Source: Crocodylus rhombifer
Lineage: Eukaryota > Chordata > Crocodylia > Crocodylidae
NCBI GenBank assembly: GCA_038503035.1
Contig: JAVSML010024593.1
Span: 156,571-220,570 of the forward strand
Direction of reading: 5' to 3'
DNA: 64,000 bases
Both the position numbers and the translations under genes were made by a program. Of the stretch, positions 45,358 through 57,043 are shown one piece after another. Position 1 is the first letter of the stretch, and the number at the start of each line of letters is the position of its first letter. Under the pieces are notes generated by a model. That model was not told the DNA's origin, did not search any database, and saw only the letters and a list, made by a program, of their open reading frames with translations.

Positions 45358-46797
45358 TAACACAGATACACAGGAAGGGACCTGAGCAGATCATCAAGTC
45401 TGACCCCCTGCCATGGCAGGAGAAAGTACTGGGGTCAAATGACCCCAGCAAGCTGTTTATCTAGCCTCCTCTTAAAGACCCCCAGGGTAGGAGCCAGCAC
45501 CACTTCTCTCAGAAGTTGGTTCCAGATCCTAGCCACCCTGGCTGTGAAGTAGCGCCTCCTGATGTCTACTCTGAATCTACCCTCTCCCAGCTTGTGACCA
45601 TTATTTCTAGTCACTTCTGGTACTTCTCAGGGGAACAGGAACTGCCCCAATGCCTGCTGGTCCCCTCTGACTAGTTTGGAAATGGCCACTAGATCTCCCC
45701 TCAGCCTTCTCTTCTGGAGGCTGAACAGGTTCAGGTCCCTTAGCATCTCCTCATAGGGCCTGCCCTGCTGCCCCCTGATCATGCAAGTGGCCCACCTCTG
45801 GACCCTCTCCATGCTGTCCACATCCCTCTTGAAGTGCAGCACCCAGAACTGGATGCAGTACTCAAACTGTGGCCTGAACAGTGTTGCAGAGGGGGAGGAT
45901 CACCTCCTTGGACCTGCTTGAGATGCATCTGTGGATGCATGACAAGGTATGGTTGGCCTTCCTGACCGCGTTCCCACACTGTTGGCCCGTGTTCATTTTG
46001 GCATCAGTAATGATTCCAAGATCCTTTTCTGCCTCTGCGTTGATGAGAAAGGAGTTCCCCATCCTTTAGGTACGCTCCTGGTTCTTCCTCCCCAGGTGCA
46101 TCACCTTGTACTTGTCAGTGTTGAAACCCATCCTGTTCTCATCTGTCAACCCCTGTAACCTGTCTAGGTCTGATTGCACCCTCTTCCTCCTTTCTAGCAT
46201 GCCCACTTCTCCCCACATTTTAGTGTCATCTGAGAATTTGAGCAGGGTGCTTTTTACCCTGTTGTCCAAGTCACTGATGAAGATGTTGAATAGTGCGAGT
46301 CCAAGGACCAAGACCTGCCCACATCCCTCCAGGTCAAAAATGACCCATCCAGCACCACTCTCTGGGTGCGGCCCTCCAGCCAGTTAGTGATGCATTTGAC
46401 TGTGTAGGTGTCAACGCCACTGTCCCCTATTTTTTTAATGAGAAATGGGTAGGAAACAGTGTTGAAGGCCTTCCTAAAGTCCAGAAAGACTAAGTCCACT
46501 GCTACCCCTGCACCTAAGGATTTGGTGACCTGGTCATAGAAGGCCACCAGGTTGCTCTGGCAGGATCTGCCTCTAATGAACCCATGTTGGTTGTCCCTAA
46601 GCATAATCTCCCCTGCTGGCCTCTCATGGACATGCGCCAGGCTTCTCTCAAAAAGGTTACCCAGGACTGAGGTAAGCCTAACTGGCCTATCATTTCCCAG
46701 GTCCTCCTTCCTCTCCTTTTTGAAGATGGGAACCACATTGGCCCTCTTCCAGTCCTCTGGCACCACACCAAAGCACCACGAGTGCTCCTAAAGCCGA
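45358..46797 (-). mobile_element. CR1 LINE copy G, 5'-truncated
   Basis: Read on the minus strand it runs from the RT start ([20 protein letters not shown] near 46766) to its 3' end at about 45360, directly beside the Tx1 3' end. It is the same subfamily as copies B and E by the sequence preceding the tail (GATGATCTGCTCAGGTCCC). The usual terminal AAACTATGAAA is replaced by TGTGTATCTGTG. Confidence 0.88.
45627..46766 (-). pseudogene. CR1-G ORF2 reverse transcriptase, broken
   Basis: Frame 46766-46254 gives the fingers and palm ([35 protein letters not shown]). Frame 46311-46066 gives [11 protein letters not shown] and FSDDTKMWGEVG, with serine in place of the alanine of FADD. Frame 45842-45627 is the C-terminal SMERVQRWATCMIRGQQG block. 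Frameshifts separate them and part of the VPQGS block is deleted near 46315. Confidence 0.87.
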
Positions 46798-49700
46798 CAA
46801 GATTTAGAAATGTTCCTAGCTTTGTAGGGGACATCAACCAGAAGGTAAACTGAATTTTAGAAACTACTGGATAAATGTCCGTCAAACTACGTTTTTTTCC
46901 ACTGATAATTTTATGACTGTTTAATTTTGTCACTCAGTATCCTGCAGGCTGAATTGTATAGATGAAGTTTTGAATAGATCAGGATTTTTAACTTACCCTA
47001 TGCCTTGGAATGAACTTCTTAATAAAGTGGTGATTAGTTTTATTTTCTGAGTCTAAGGAAAAAAATACAGATGCTGGGCTTTTTTTTTCTTTTCTGAGAG
47101 GTATTTTGTTAATCAGCTTATGTGGAGTCTGTGTGAGCTGCAGGTATTCACTTGAATAGAGGTACGTAACCACAGATTTAAGAGCCTAACTTTTGACACT
47201 TAGATTTGAAAACTGTGGTTTTTCAATAGTATTGCTAAAATGCGTAGCTACCACTCTGTGTTTCATCTGAAGGGAAATCTTCGAATTTATTACAGTACAT
47301 TTACTAAAATGAACAAGTAACAAGAAGGCACAAGCAAAATGGTAAAAGAGTTCCAAAAAAGCCTATTCTGTTTATTTCTAAATCAAAATGTAAGAAGTAC
47401 CTGGGAAACCAAAAATATAAATGGAAAATATCTGTGCAAAAAGTACACTGTGACTGAATGTGTGTAAAAAATACCAGTAAACAAAAAGAAAGGAAATGGA
47501 AAGGATAGTGCTAACAGATTTTGTCGGCCAATTTCTATTATTTTGAAGCTCAAGAAAAAACATTCAATCTGCAAAACAAAACTGGATAGTTGTTGCATAA
47601 ACTCTTTCTGAACAAAAGACAACGTAGAATAGATGTGAAGAAAATTACAAATGACAAATCTCAAAGGTCAGCTTTAGGACCTTGGTTATTAGTTTGTACC
47701 AGATCCTTGTTGTTTATTAAAAATAATTGGATAATTTCCCCAGTGAGACTTGAAATATATAAGTATTGGGGAAGATAACCCTTAAAAGACACACGGCTCC
47801 AAAAAGTCTCACTTAACAAGCACTATTTGACTTTTTCCCAAGCTAAGCCTTTTATTTCTAACTAATGAAAGAAAAAATGTTGATGTCTTCTTGTTCACAG
47901 AAGTATGTAGTCTGATTTTTGTCATGAGCTGTCAAGTTAATGAGAACTGTGAATTAAGATTCTACCTGATTTAACAAAGACTTCTAAAAGAAAATTGATG
48001 ATTTGTTCAACAACAGACATCTAGAATAACACTATATAAACCATTCTTGTTCTAAGTTAGTTGTACTGTAGTTCTCATGGAAAAAATATATAGGATTTTT
48101 ATATCTAATGAAGGTGCAGAATTTAATAATAACAAAATCTACTGATTCTCAGAGATATAGTGAACAGTACTGGAAACATTTTAAAATGAATCCTTTACTA
48201 TTCCTATAAATGCAAGGAAACAAATCCAATCCTGAGTTCCTTTCTGTGCTGCAAGGCAAGTTGCCAACAAGCTTAGTGTTCTGTAAGTACATCTTGGACT
48301 AAAGAATGCAGCAAAAAATATCATATACAAATACAAAAATATCCATAATTGAAAATAGTAGAGGAAATGTGAAAACCCCAAATTTAGTTCTGCATGAGCA
48401 ATATACTATGCAAAACAAGGTACTTAAGTTTTTTGCCTGAGCACTTGTGTGACATCTAAAAGTTGCAATAGTCCCTGGATTAGGACAGGTCTATTAGTAA
48501 AGAGTGAATCGTGAACTGACTTTCGACTGTGTTGTGCCACTGTACACAAATCAGATATGATTTACTTTTCATTTCATTATGCAGCATGATGTGAGTGACA
48601 CATCACATGTCACAAAATGCAAACGCCTCCTCATATTTTTATAAGCAGTTTCCATCCAACTGGGTTCCTTGGTGGACGGTGAAAAGGCAAATATGACTAA
48701 CTTGTAATTTATATTGAATATTACTTGGATGATTACTTAATTAGAAGTCCTGGCAATAGTAAATCTGTCAGACATAACAAATAATGTGTATTGATGAGTA
48801 TTATTGATTTACTGATGTCCTGAGATAGCTGAAGAATGTACAATACTAAAAGCAGAGGAACCGCATAACTTCAGAAGCTTTTATTTTGATGTATTCCAGG
48901 AAGTAGTTGGAATGAATGTCTTCTGGGTTTTGAAGTGTGCTAATAAGGCCATTAGCCTAATAACACTCACTGTAAAAGGAAAAAATATTCTGTTCCAATA
49001 TCCCTTTGTAAACACCTTCCCTAAAGTGTCACACACGAGACCTAGATAATTGTAGATCTCAGTTCAAAATCAAAGCAAAAGATTGAAATCTATACAAAAA
49101 TGGCTTGTAAGTTCAGGTATTTTTTCTCCTTTTTATGGTCGTATGTAGTAATTACCGTTACTGATAAAGAAAGTAAAATATTAGTAACAAGTCGCACACA
49201 GACTTCCTAAAAATGGTCTTATGCTCTGTTACAGACTGGATCACAGGCTATCCCATGTCTCCTTACTTAAAATATTCTCATAAAAAAACTGAAAGTTAAA
49301 AAAATATCTCAGGAGTGTTGGACTGGTCCAAATCTCATAATTGGAACCACTTGCCATGGGAAAATGCAGTTTTATAGAAACGGAACCATTTCACAGGACC
49401 ATATTGATTTCAATCTTTAGAGAGGGATTAAATGAATTGTTTCAATTTTATTTCAAATAATTTCATTTTGTCTTCTCTATTCGTTCTAAATATATGTATT
49501 GTTTTATATTATTTTGACATAATTGTAATGAAATGTTTTGATATTTCTGAACCCAATATTTTTGCAATTTTTATTCCATGAGAAATTTTCAGATGTTAAC
49601 TTTTCGTTTCAATTCAGATTAAAGACAAATATTAAAATATTGAAATTTTTTCAGAATGGAGATTCTGTTTGCCACCTAGATCTACTCATAAAGGATGTTG

Positions 49701-49855
49701 AAAATTAATTAAATATAAGACAGTCTTGCTCACCTTACTATTGTGAGTTCCATTTGGCCCTTAATACTTAACATGTTGTGAGATCGTGTGACTATAAAAC
49801 ATTTCCTTCATAAAGATGGAGATGACTGGAGATTGCTACAGTTTGATGCTGGTCA
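46798..49855. other. AT-rich non-coding DNA, nothing recognised
   Basis: About 3 kb with no protein-like frame, RNA gene or repeat family that I can name. It could be intronic. Confidence 0.5.
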
Positions 49856-50036
49856 TGGATTAGAAGCCTGTCTAGTTGGGTCATCATGCTATTATAGCTG
49901 TGGTGAAAAAAGAAATGTTTGTTTAGCAATATCTTCTATTAGACCATGTTCAGAGTTGGAAGACATATTAGATAAGCTTTCAAGCAAAAAATGCCTTTCT
50001 TCAGGTCTGGGAAAGAAGCTAAATAGCCTTAGCTAA
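49856..50036 (-). repeat. Old interspersed repeat, minus orientation
   Basis: On the minus strand it reads ACCTGAAGAAAGGCATTTT, GCTTGAAAGCTTATCTAATA and GGTCTAATAGAAGATATTGC. These are the same elements as at 4880-6225 and 50403-50472. The plus-strand open frame 49788-50036 is the antisense of this repeat and is not a gene. Confidence 0.45.
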
Positions 50037-50402
50037 ATAATAGAGTTAAACAAATGCAATTATTTTATCAGACAAGTAATTAAAAATAGTCACTTAAAGA
50101 AAAAGAGGCTAGTTAATTTGTAAAGCAAAAAAAAGTTATCAAAAGTAGGTACAAACCAAGTAAAGCTGAAGTAGATAACTTTAATTATGTAAAAGAATGA
50201 GAGCATTCCAAAGGGAAGAAAGACATTATTATACATGGAGTAAAGAGAGGTAAGCAGAAAGAGCACGTTAGTAAATTGTAACAACTATTGTGTTGAGTTC
50301 ATGGTTTTTATGGTACAGTAAAGTTACTGTTTATAATTTTTTGTTCCCAGGCCTATCTTCTAAAGGTATTGCATAGGTTTCTTTTGAGTACAGGGATGGT
50401 AA

Positions 50403-50472
50403 GGTCAGATGAAGCACTTTGTTCTATGAAAAGTGTTCTCTTCCCAACTATATGGTTTGACCAATAAAAGAT
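50403..50472 (+). repeat. Old interspersed repeat, short copy
   Basis: GATGAAGCACTTTGTTCTAT and GGTTTGACCAATAAAAGATA correspond to the same old repeat. Confidence 0.4.
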
Positions 50473-50474
50473 AC

Positions 50475-50743
50475 GGGTGTGTCTACACATGCACTTAATT
50501 AAGAACAATAAACTCTGGAGCAGTTGGAGCCAGAGTAAACTACTTCCAAGCTCAGTGTCTATATGTGCATTTAATTGCAGTCAATTACTCCTCCATAAGA
50601 TATACCATCCCCGACAGTCTCCAGCAGTACTGTTTTATGGCAGTGTTATTTTATTGAGGCCTAAAACCATCACACATGTATATGGGGATGTTTTACTCTG
50701 CAGAAAATTAGTTTACTCAGAAATAAAGTGCATGTGTAGATCC
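50475..50743. mobile_element. MITE with terminal inverted repeats
   Basis: The left end contains TCTACACATGCACTT and the right end AAGTGCATGTGTAGA, 15-nt perfect complements at or near the termini. The 270-bp interior is non-coding. No target duplication was certain. Confidence 0.65.
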
Positions 50744-51515
50744 AGCTGCTGTGTAGGGCATTAACATCCTGATTTTTCAAAGAATGCAGGCAAACTAAGT
50801 AATGAAATAAGTGGTCACCTTTAAAGTCTCACCAACTTCCTTGAGCAATTAAGTTATTATATCTATTATACAGCAGTGTATCTGTGTCCCAGGAAATGAG
50901 GGCTGTGTCCACCATATGCTAGCCCTGTATTGTGTTGTGCACCAGCTATTTTGAAATAGCTACTCTTAGCAGGTACACCTATTCCTGCATGTACAGGATG
51001 TTTGGTGAGCCTCATGGGTCCTCACGAACAACTGCCTCAACACCTTGCATTTTGAGCAGCCCTGCTACCATTTCCACAAGTGCCCACAGGATACAATTAC
51101 CATGGGGATGCATTTGAAGACCAACTGGCTGTAGTAGCTTGAATGGAGCACCTGCTGGTTCTCCATGTCTCTCCAAATGACAATCAGGTCAACTACTTTG
51201 TCCTGGTTCCAGTTTGTACCATGCTTGCAGATGATGGTAGAAATAGCTGTGGAGCTATCTCTTAAGCTCAGGGTGTCCTTCTGAGATGTGTAGAATTCAC
51301 CTCTAGATTCCAATGTTGAGCTTGACCATGTGGGTATACTCATGGCTGGTGAGTATGGAAGGGCTGGCATGTCACCATGGAGGGCTATAAAAAGGTGGGC
51401 ACTATTACCTGTGATCTGACACCCTCGAAGCTGTAGTGTTCTGCTTCCTGTGCTAGGGTGGCCACCCCATGTTCAAGAGTATCTGGAGTTGTGCTAAGAG
51501 TGAAATGCCTGGAGT
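50744..51515. other. Non-coding DNA, nothing recognised
   Basis: The minus-strand frame 51370-51065 has no recognisable domain and I do not call it a gene. Confidence 0.45.
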
Positions 51516-51610
51516 AGATTTCAAAGATTTCATAGACATCAGGGCTGGAAGGGACCTCGGGAGATCGTCGAGTCCAGCCCCCTGCCCAAAGGGCAGGAAG
51601 TCAGCTGGGG

Positions 51611-54515
51611 TCATAGGATCCCAGCAAGATAAGCATCCAATTTACTCTTGAAGGTGTTCAATGTAGCTGCTTGAACCACCTCCACTGGCAGACTGTTCCA
51701 GACCTTGGGGGCTCGGACAGTAAAGAAATTCTTCCTTATGTCCAGCCTGAAAAGGTCTTGCAGGAGTTTGTGACCATTCGACCTTGTCATCCCTTGGGGC
51801 GCTCTGGTGAACAAACGTTCCCCCAGGTACTGGTGAGCACCCCTGATAAACTTATAGGTGGCCATCAGATCACCCCTGAGCCTACGATTTTCCAGGCTAA
51901 AGAGTCCCATGGCTCTCAGCCTATCATCGTAAGATCTGTTTTCCTGACCTCTGATCCTGCGTGTGGCTCTCCTCTGGACTCTCTCCAGCTTCTCCACATC
52001 CTTTTTGAATTGTGGAGCCCAAAACTGGACGCAGTACTCCAGCTGCGGCCTCACCAAGGCCGAGTACAAGGGGAGAATGACGTCCCGGGATTTGCTCGAG
52101 AAGCATCTATGGATGCAAGCCAGCATTTTGGTTGCTTTATTAGCCACAGCATCACATTGCAGGCTCATGTTCATCTTGTGGTCAATGATGACCCCAAAGT
52201 CTCTTTCTTCTGTAGTGCTATCCAATGTAGCACTGTCGAGTCTATAAGGATGCTGCAGGTTTTTCCTCCCAAGGTGGAGAACCTTGCATTTTTCGGTGTT
52301 AAACACCATCAGGTTCTCATCTGCCCATTTGCTGAGCTTGTCCAGGTCAGCCTGGTTCATCCGCCTATCTTCTGGCATGGGTGCTTTGCCCCAAAGTTTG
52401 GTGTCATCGGCAAACTTGGCCAGTCCACTCCTGACTCCAATGTCCACATCGTTAATAAAGATGTTGAACAGTATGGGTCCAAGGACAGAGCCTTGAGGGA
52501 CCCCACCAGTCACAGGGCACCATGATGAGTGACTGCCATCAATTACAACCCTCTGGGTCCGACCACGGAGCTAGTTTCCCAGCCAGTGGATCGTGGTGGA
52601 GCCAAGACCACAACTGGGCAGTTTGGCCAAGAGGTGATCATGGGATACCAGATCAAAAGCTTTTCTGAAGTCAAGATATATGACATCAATCTCTTCTCCC
52701 TCATCCAGGTAATAGGTCACCTGGTCATAGAAGGAAATGAGATTGGTCAAACAAGACCTACCCACAACAAACCCATGCTGGCTATCCCTTAGGATGTTAG
52801 CCTGGGCCAGTCCCTCAAGGATGGCCTCCTTAATAAACTTTTCTAAGATCTTCCCCAGGATAGAAGTCAGGCTAATGGGCCTGTAATTAGCTGGATCCAC
52901 TCTCCTCCCTTTGTTGAAGATCGGCACCACATTGGGCTTCTTCCAGTCTTTGGGCACTACACCAGAGGGCCAGGAGTTTTCAAAGATCCATGCCAGGGGC
53001 TGGGCTATGACACTCGCCAGCTCCTTGAGTACCCTGGGGTGCAGATTGTCAGGGCCAGCTGACTTGAAGGTATCCAGCTTCTCAAGGTGTTCCTTCATGA
53101 AGTCAGCATTTATGGAGGGTAGGGGATCCCCATCACCCGGATCTCCCTGTCCCAAAGCAGGCATGGGCGTCCCATGTGACTGATGAAAGACTGATGCAAA
53201 GTACCTATTTAATAGGTTGGCTTTTTTCTGGGCACCAGTTGCCCCATCTGGTGTAGCAGGGGTCCAACGTTGCCCTTGCTTTTCCTCCAGCTCCCCACAT
53301 ATCTGAAAAAGGACTTTTTGTTGTCCTTGATGCTTGAAGCTAGTTGGAGTTCAGTTGCAGCCTTGGCTTTCCTGGTTTGCTCCCTGCAGGACTGGACCAG
53401 CGCAGAATAATCCTCCTTGGAGGTGAATCCTGTCCTCCATCCTTTGTAGGCTTTCCTTTTTAGCCGCAGGAGGTCCGCTAGGTCCCTAGAGAGCCAGGAA
53501 GGCTGCTGTGCCTTCTTGCTGCCTTTCCTCCGTGTTGGAATAGATTTAGCTTGTGCATTGAGGATCACTTCCTTGAGGAGCAACCACTCTTCTTGAACTC
53601 CCATCTCCCTGGGGTCATGGTCCCTAAGGGCCTGACCGACAAGCCTCTTGAGCTTGTCAAAGTTGGCTTTTCTGAAGTCAAGGACTTCTGTGTTGCTGAC
53701 TGACTTGCCAGCTTTACGGCGGATGGTGAAGGTGATCAGCTCATGGTCACTGTCACCCAGCTTCCCATCGATCACTAAGTCGCCGTTTAGGTTGTCCCCC
53801 GTAGCCAGTACCAGGTCGAGCAGCGCTTTGCCTCTCGTTGGCCCATAGACTTCTTGAGTCAGGTAGAGGTCATCCACGCACGAGAGAAAGTTTTGCGACC
53901 GCTTGGATTCTGCTGAGTTATCTTCCCACGAGATGTCCAGGTAATTGAAGTCACCCATGACAACCAAGGTCCTGGAGCAAGCGGTCTCAGTCAGTTCCTG
54001 GGTGAACTCCTGATCAAGCTCAGGACTTTGAGTGGGAGGTCTGTAGTAGACTCCCACCATTGTGTCCCCTGTGCCGTATTCCCCATGAATTTTTACCCAG
54101 AGGGTCTCTAGCTGTCCACGCTGGTCACCAACATCAGCTTGCAGGGACATGTAGATTTCCTTCACATAGAGAGCTACACCCCCACCCCTTTTGTCAACAC
54201 GATCCCTCCTGTACAGGGTATAGCCCTCTATACCCGTGGTCCAGTCATGGGTGGAGTCCCACCAGGTCTCTGTTATCCCAATGATGTCATAATTCTTTGC
54301 GCTGAGCAGGAGGATGATCTCCTCCTGCTTGTTGCCCAGGCTCCTGGTATTAGTGTACAGGCAAACAAGTGTCCCCTTGGGGGCTCTTGCCTTGCCCACA
54401 GATTGTGTCAGGGCTGGGGCAGGGGTGGGCTCCCTTAAGTGCCTTGGTCTGCTGACTCTGCAAGGGTCGCTCAGCGGGCCAGCAGTGGCAGTAGTCCCCC
54501 CATCCCCCAGCGGGC
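51611..54515 (-). pseudogene. CR1-H ORF2: endonuclease and reverse transcriptase, two lesions only
   Basis: The endonuclease frame is open from within ORF1 down to a stop at 53211-53209. It shows CLYTNTRSLGNKQEE, ITETWWDS, GVYYRPP, MGDFNYLDISWED and GDSDHELI. A 1-nt frame change near 53215-53235, beside an A-run, moves reading to the RT frame (53164 to 51611). That frame is broken by a single TAG at 52573-52571, in a position where other copies have tryptophan after the WLGN-like block. The RT carries [34 protein letters not shown], the catalytic [11 protein letters not shown] and the C-terminal [17 protein letters not shown]. No AUG occurs upstream of the endonuclease. Expression probably depended on ORF1 by frameshifting. 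Confidence 0.9.
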
Positions 54516-54536
54516 TTAGTTTAAAGCCCGCTGGAG
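54472..54536 (-). promoter_or_regulatory. Candidate -1 ribosomal frameshift signal at the CR1-H ORF1/ORF2 junction
   Basis: ORF1 ends in codons GCT TTA AAC TAA. T TTA AAC (54525-54519) is a classic X XXY YYZ slippery heptamer in the ORF1 frame. The ORF2 frame is the -1 frame relative to this and is open from upstream of the heptamer into the endonuclease. A 13-bp perfect stem (54536-54524 with 54517-54505) closes the loop UAAACU (54523-54518). A second GCCCGCTG at 54479-54472 could pair with the same left arm, offering an alternative downstream structure. The G-tract starts 10 nt after the heptamer, as in copy A. Recoding is inferred. Confidence 0.6.
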
Positions 54537-54952
54537 CAGGTAAGCCAGCCTGGCTGAAAAGAGCCTCCTCCCCAGGGGGAGAGGTGAGGCCATCTCTTCC
54601 CAGCAGCTCGCTGCCTCTCTCACCAAAGAGCGGGCTGTGGTCATGGAAGCCAAAGCCTTCCCGATGGCACCAGCTTCACAGTCTTTGGTTCACTGCGTGG
54701 ATCCTCCTCTCCCTCCTCAGCCCATAGCCCGAGACTGGGAGGATCAACGAAAACACCACCTGAGCTCCCAGACCCCTAAGCCCCGCTCCCAAATCCCTGT
54801 AGCACCTCATGACTTGGCTGGGGGTGCTCCGAGCCATGTCATTTGCACCCACATGAATAAGGAGAATGGGATAGTGGTCTGTGGGCCGGAGGAGCTGTGG
54901 GATCCTCTCCACAATGTCTCAGTTGCTAGCCTGTTTGCCCTAGGACACTGGA
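54516..54952 (-). pseudogene. CR1-H ORF1 protein, 5'-truncated esterase domain
   Basis: Frame 54912-54676 carries the GTND-type block as HVGANDMAR and the following VVFSLILPVSG block. The C-terminal part lies in other frames after a stop at 54678-54676, including GRDGL (the Asp/His block region) and the end RLAYLLQRALN. That end closely matches the ORF1 C-terminus of copy A, RLADLLRRALN. The nucleophile GDS block is lost to 5' truncation. Confidence 0.75.
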
Positions 54953-55425
54953 CCATGATAGCCACAAAGACACACTCCACAATGTGCATGGAAAAGTGAT
55001 GGCACATTTTATCCTGCATTCTTCAGTGGGAGTTGACTTGAGACAGTTGATATGTACTTCTGTAAGCTAGCACTTAGGCATGGAACAAAATTTTTCTCCT
55101 GGGAGAAATATGATGTCTGTTTATGGCCAAAGAAATCTGCTTGTTTAGGTACTATACAAACACAGAACAAAGAGAATGCCAGCCCCCAAGTACTTATTTA
55201 TGACTTTAAAAGCTTTATCATTTCAAATATCAGGAGCAAAACTGAAACTTGAAGTATGGGTGTATTTTAAAGATATATGCCACATGTGGCAGGAGTCAGT
55301 TTCTTATTCAACCAGGGTTCTTCAATGTTTTGCCAAAAAGAAGAAATTGCATTTTACTGTATAGCAGAATTTATTAAAGGCCCATGCAATCAGTTCCAAA
55401 GTTTCAAACTTAGGGTTCTAGTACA
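54953..55425. other. AT-rich non-coding DNA, nothing recognised
   Basis: No coding or repeat signature recognised. Confidence 0.5.
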
Positions 55426-55574
55426 GGGGAGGGCAAAATATGGCCCAAAGTCTGGATCTGACCCACCAGGCCAGTCTATCCAGTCTTCAGGGCCCCTGAA
55501 AATTTAGAATATTAAAATTCATCTGCCCCTGGCTGCCTGTCAAAGATAACAAGCTCCAGCAGTGGCAGGAATGT

Positions 55575-56862
55575 AGGGTCCTGGCTGGTAGAGGGAGCCA
55601 GGTGTCCAAGGAGAGTGGTCACTTGTTAAGGAGATGATCCTCCAAGCCCAAAGGGAGGTAATCCCAACACAGATCAAAGAGAGCAGGAGGGCACATAAGC
55701 CCCCATGGCTCACCAAAAGCATCCGGGAATGTTTCCCAGCAAAAAGGCAGGTGTACACCCAATGGAAGGGAGGGGCCATCACCAGGGAGGACTATACTGC
55801 AGTTGCTTGGGGATGCAGGGGGGCAGTCAGGAAGGCCAAGGCGGAGATAGAACTGGGACTAGCTTCCCAGATTAAGGACAACAAGTCCTTTTTTAAATAC
55901 AGAGGGGGCAAAAAGAAGGTTCTGGGTAATTTGGGGCCCCTGCAGGACACGTTAGGAAATTTGGTTGTCACACCAGATGACAAAGCCAACATATTTAATG
56001 ATTTCTTTGCCTCCGTTTTCCTAAGCAGGGACCGGAACAGTCATCTCTCCTCTAGGTCCCCCTGAGATCCCAGGCGGGGCACACCTAGGCTAAGGGTTAG
56101 TGAGGACAAGTGCAAAGTGATGCACCTGGGGAGGAACAACTTGCACCATACCTACGGGCTGGGGAACTACCTTCTTGTTAGTACAAAGGCAGAAAAGGAA
56201 CTTGGAATCATCATCGACTCTAAGATGCACATGGGCCGGCAGTTTGGGGATGCAGTCAGGAAGGCCAACCGTACCTTGTCATACATCCACAGATGCATCT
56301 CAAGCAGGTCCAAGGAGGTGATCCTCCCCCTCTGTGCAGCACTGGTCAGGCCGCAGTTGGAGTACTGCGTCCAGTTCTGGGTGCCGCACTTCAAGAGGGA
56401 TGTCGACAGCATGGAGAGGGTCCAGAGGAGGGCCACTCGCATGATCAGGGGGCAGCAGGGCAGGCCCTACGGGGAGAGGCTATGGGACCTGAACCTGTTC
56501 AGCCTCCAGAAGAGAAGGCTGAGGGGGGATCTAGTGGCCTGTTACAAACTAGTCAGAGGGGACTGACTGGGGAAGCCCCTGTTCCCCTGAGCACTACCAG
56601 GAGTGAGCAGGAATAACCGTCACAAGCTGGCAGAGGGTAGATTCAGGCTAGATATCAGAAGGCACTACTTCACTGTCAGGGCAGCTAGGATCTGGAACCA
56701 ACTTCCGAGAGAAGTGGTGCTGGCTCCTTCCCTGGGGGTCTTTAAGAGGAGGCTAGATGTACACCTTGCTGGGGTTGTTTGACCTAAGTACTCTTTCCTG
56801 CCATGGCAGGGGGTCAGACTAGATGATCTATTCAGGTCCCTTCTGACCCGAGAAACTATGAA
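55575..56862 (+). mobile_element. CR1 LINE copy I, internally deleted
   Basis: The first part (55575 to about 56065) is the endonuclease-RT linker, ending near DKANIFNDFFASVFLSRDRN. At about 56065-56108 the sequence jumps to the late RT region (KCKVMHLGRNN), so most of the RT palm, including the FADD block, is missing. The tail (GACCCGAGAAACTATGAA) is the copy-B type. Confidence 0.9.
55634..56566 (+). pseudogene. CR1-I ORF2 fragments flanking an internal deletion
   Basis: Frame 55634-56065 encodes MILQAQREVIPTQIKESRR through AVRKAKAEIELGLASQIKDN and FFKYRGGKKKVLGNLGPLQD. Frame 56117-56566 encodes the C-terminal domain: [39 protein letters not shown] and [19 protein letters not shown]. The catalytic core between them is absent, so no RT could be made. 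Confidence 0.88.
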
Positions 56863-57043
56863 GCTCAGCTGGCTTCCCACTCTCTCTGCAGTCCATCCTG
56901 ACTCCATAGAAACCCTGCCAGCCTGGCCCTGCACTTCTGCCACCCCACATTGGGTCCCTGCTGGTCCTGGCCCCAGGACACCAGCATAGGCCCCATGCTC
57001 CCACCCATATGTCACTACATTCTTCATGCCCAATTGCTGCCTC

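Larger units (their letters stand above)
51516..54952 (-). mobile_element. CR1 LINE copy H, 3.4 kb, long and lightly damaged
   Basis: On the minus strand it runs from the middle of ORF1 (about 54952) through the ORF1 stop (54518-54516) and a nearly complete ORF2 to the 3' tail at about 51516 (CCAGCCCTGATGTCTATGAAAT). It belongs to a different subfamily from copy A: the coding sequences differ at many positions and the tails are unlike. It is truncated inside the ORF1 esterase. Confidence 0.93.

Noticed and set aside
49788..50036. 82-codon plus-strand frame that looks protein-like
   Set aside because: The minus strand matches an interspersed repeat found at two other places in the window, so it is not taken as an exon.
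51671..52525. 284-codon plus-strand open frame
   Set aside because: Antisense of the CR1-H reverse transcriptase; composition follows the complementary codons.
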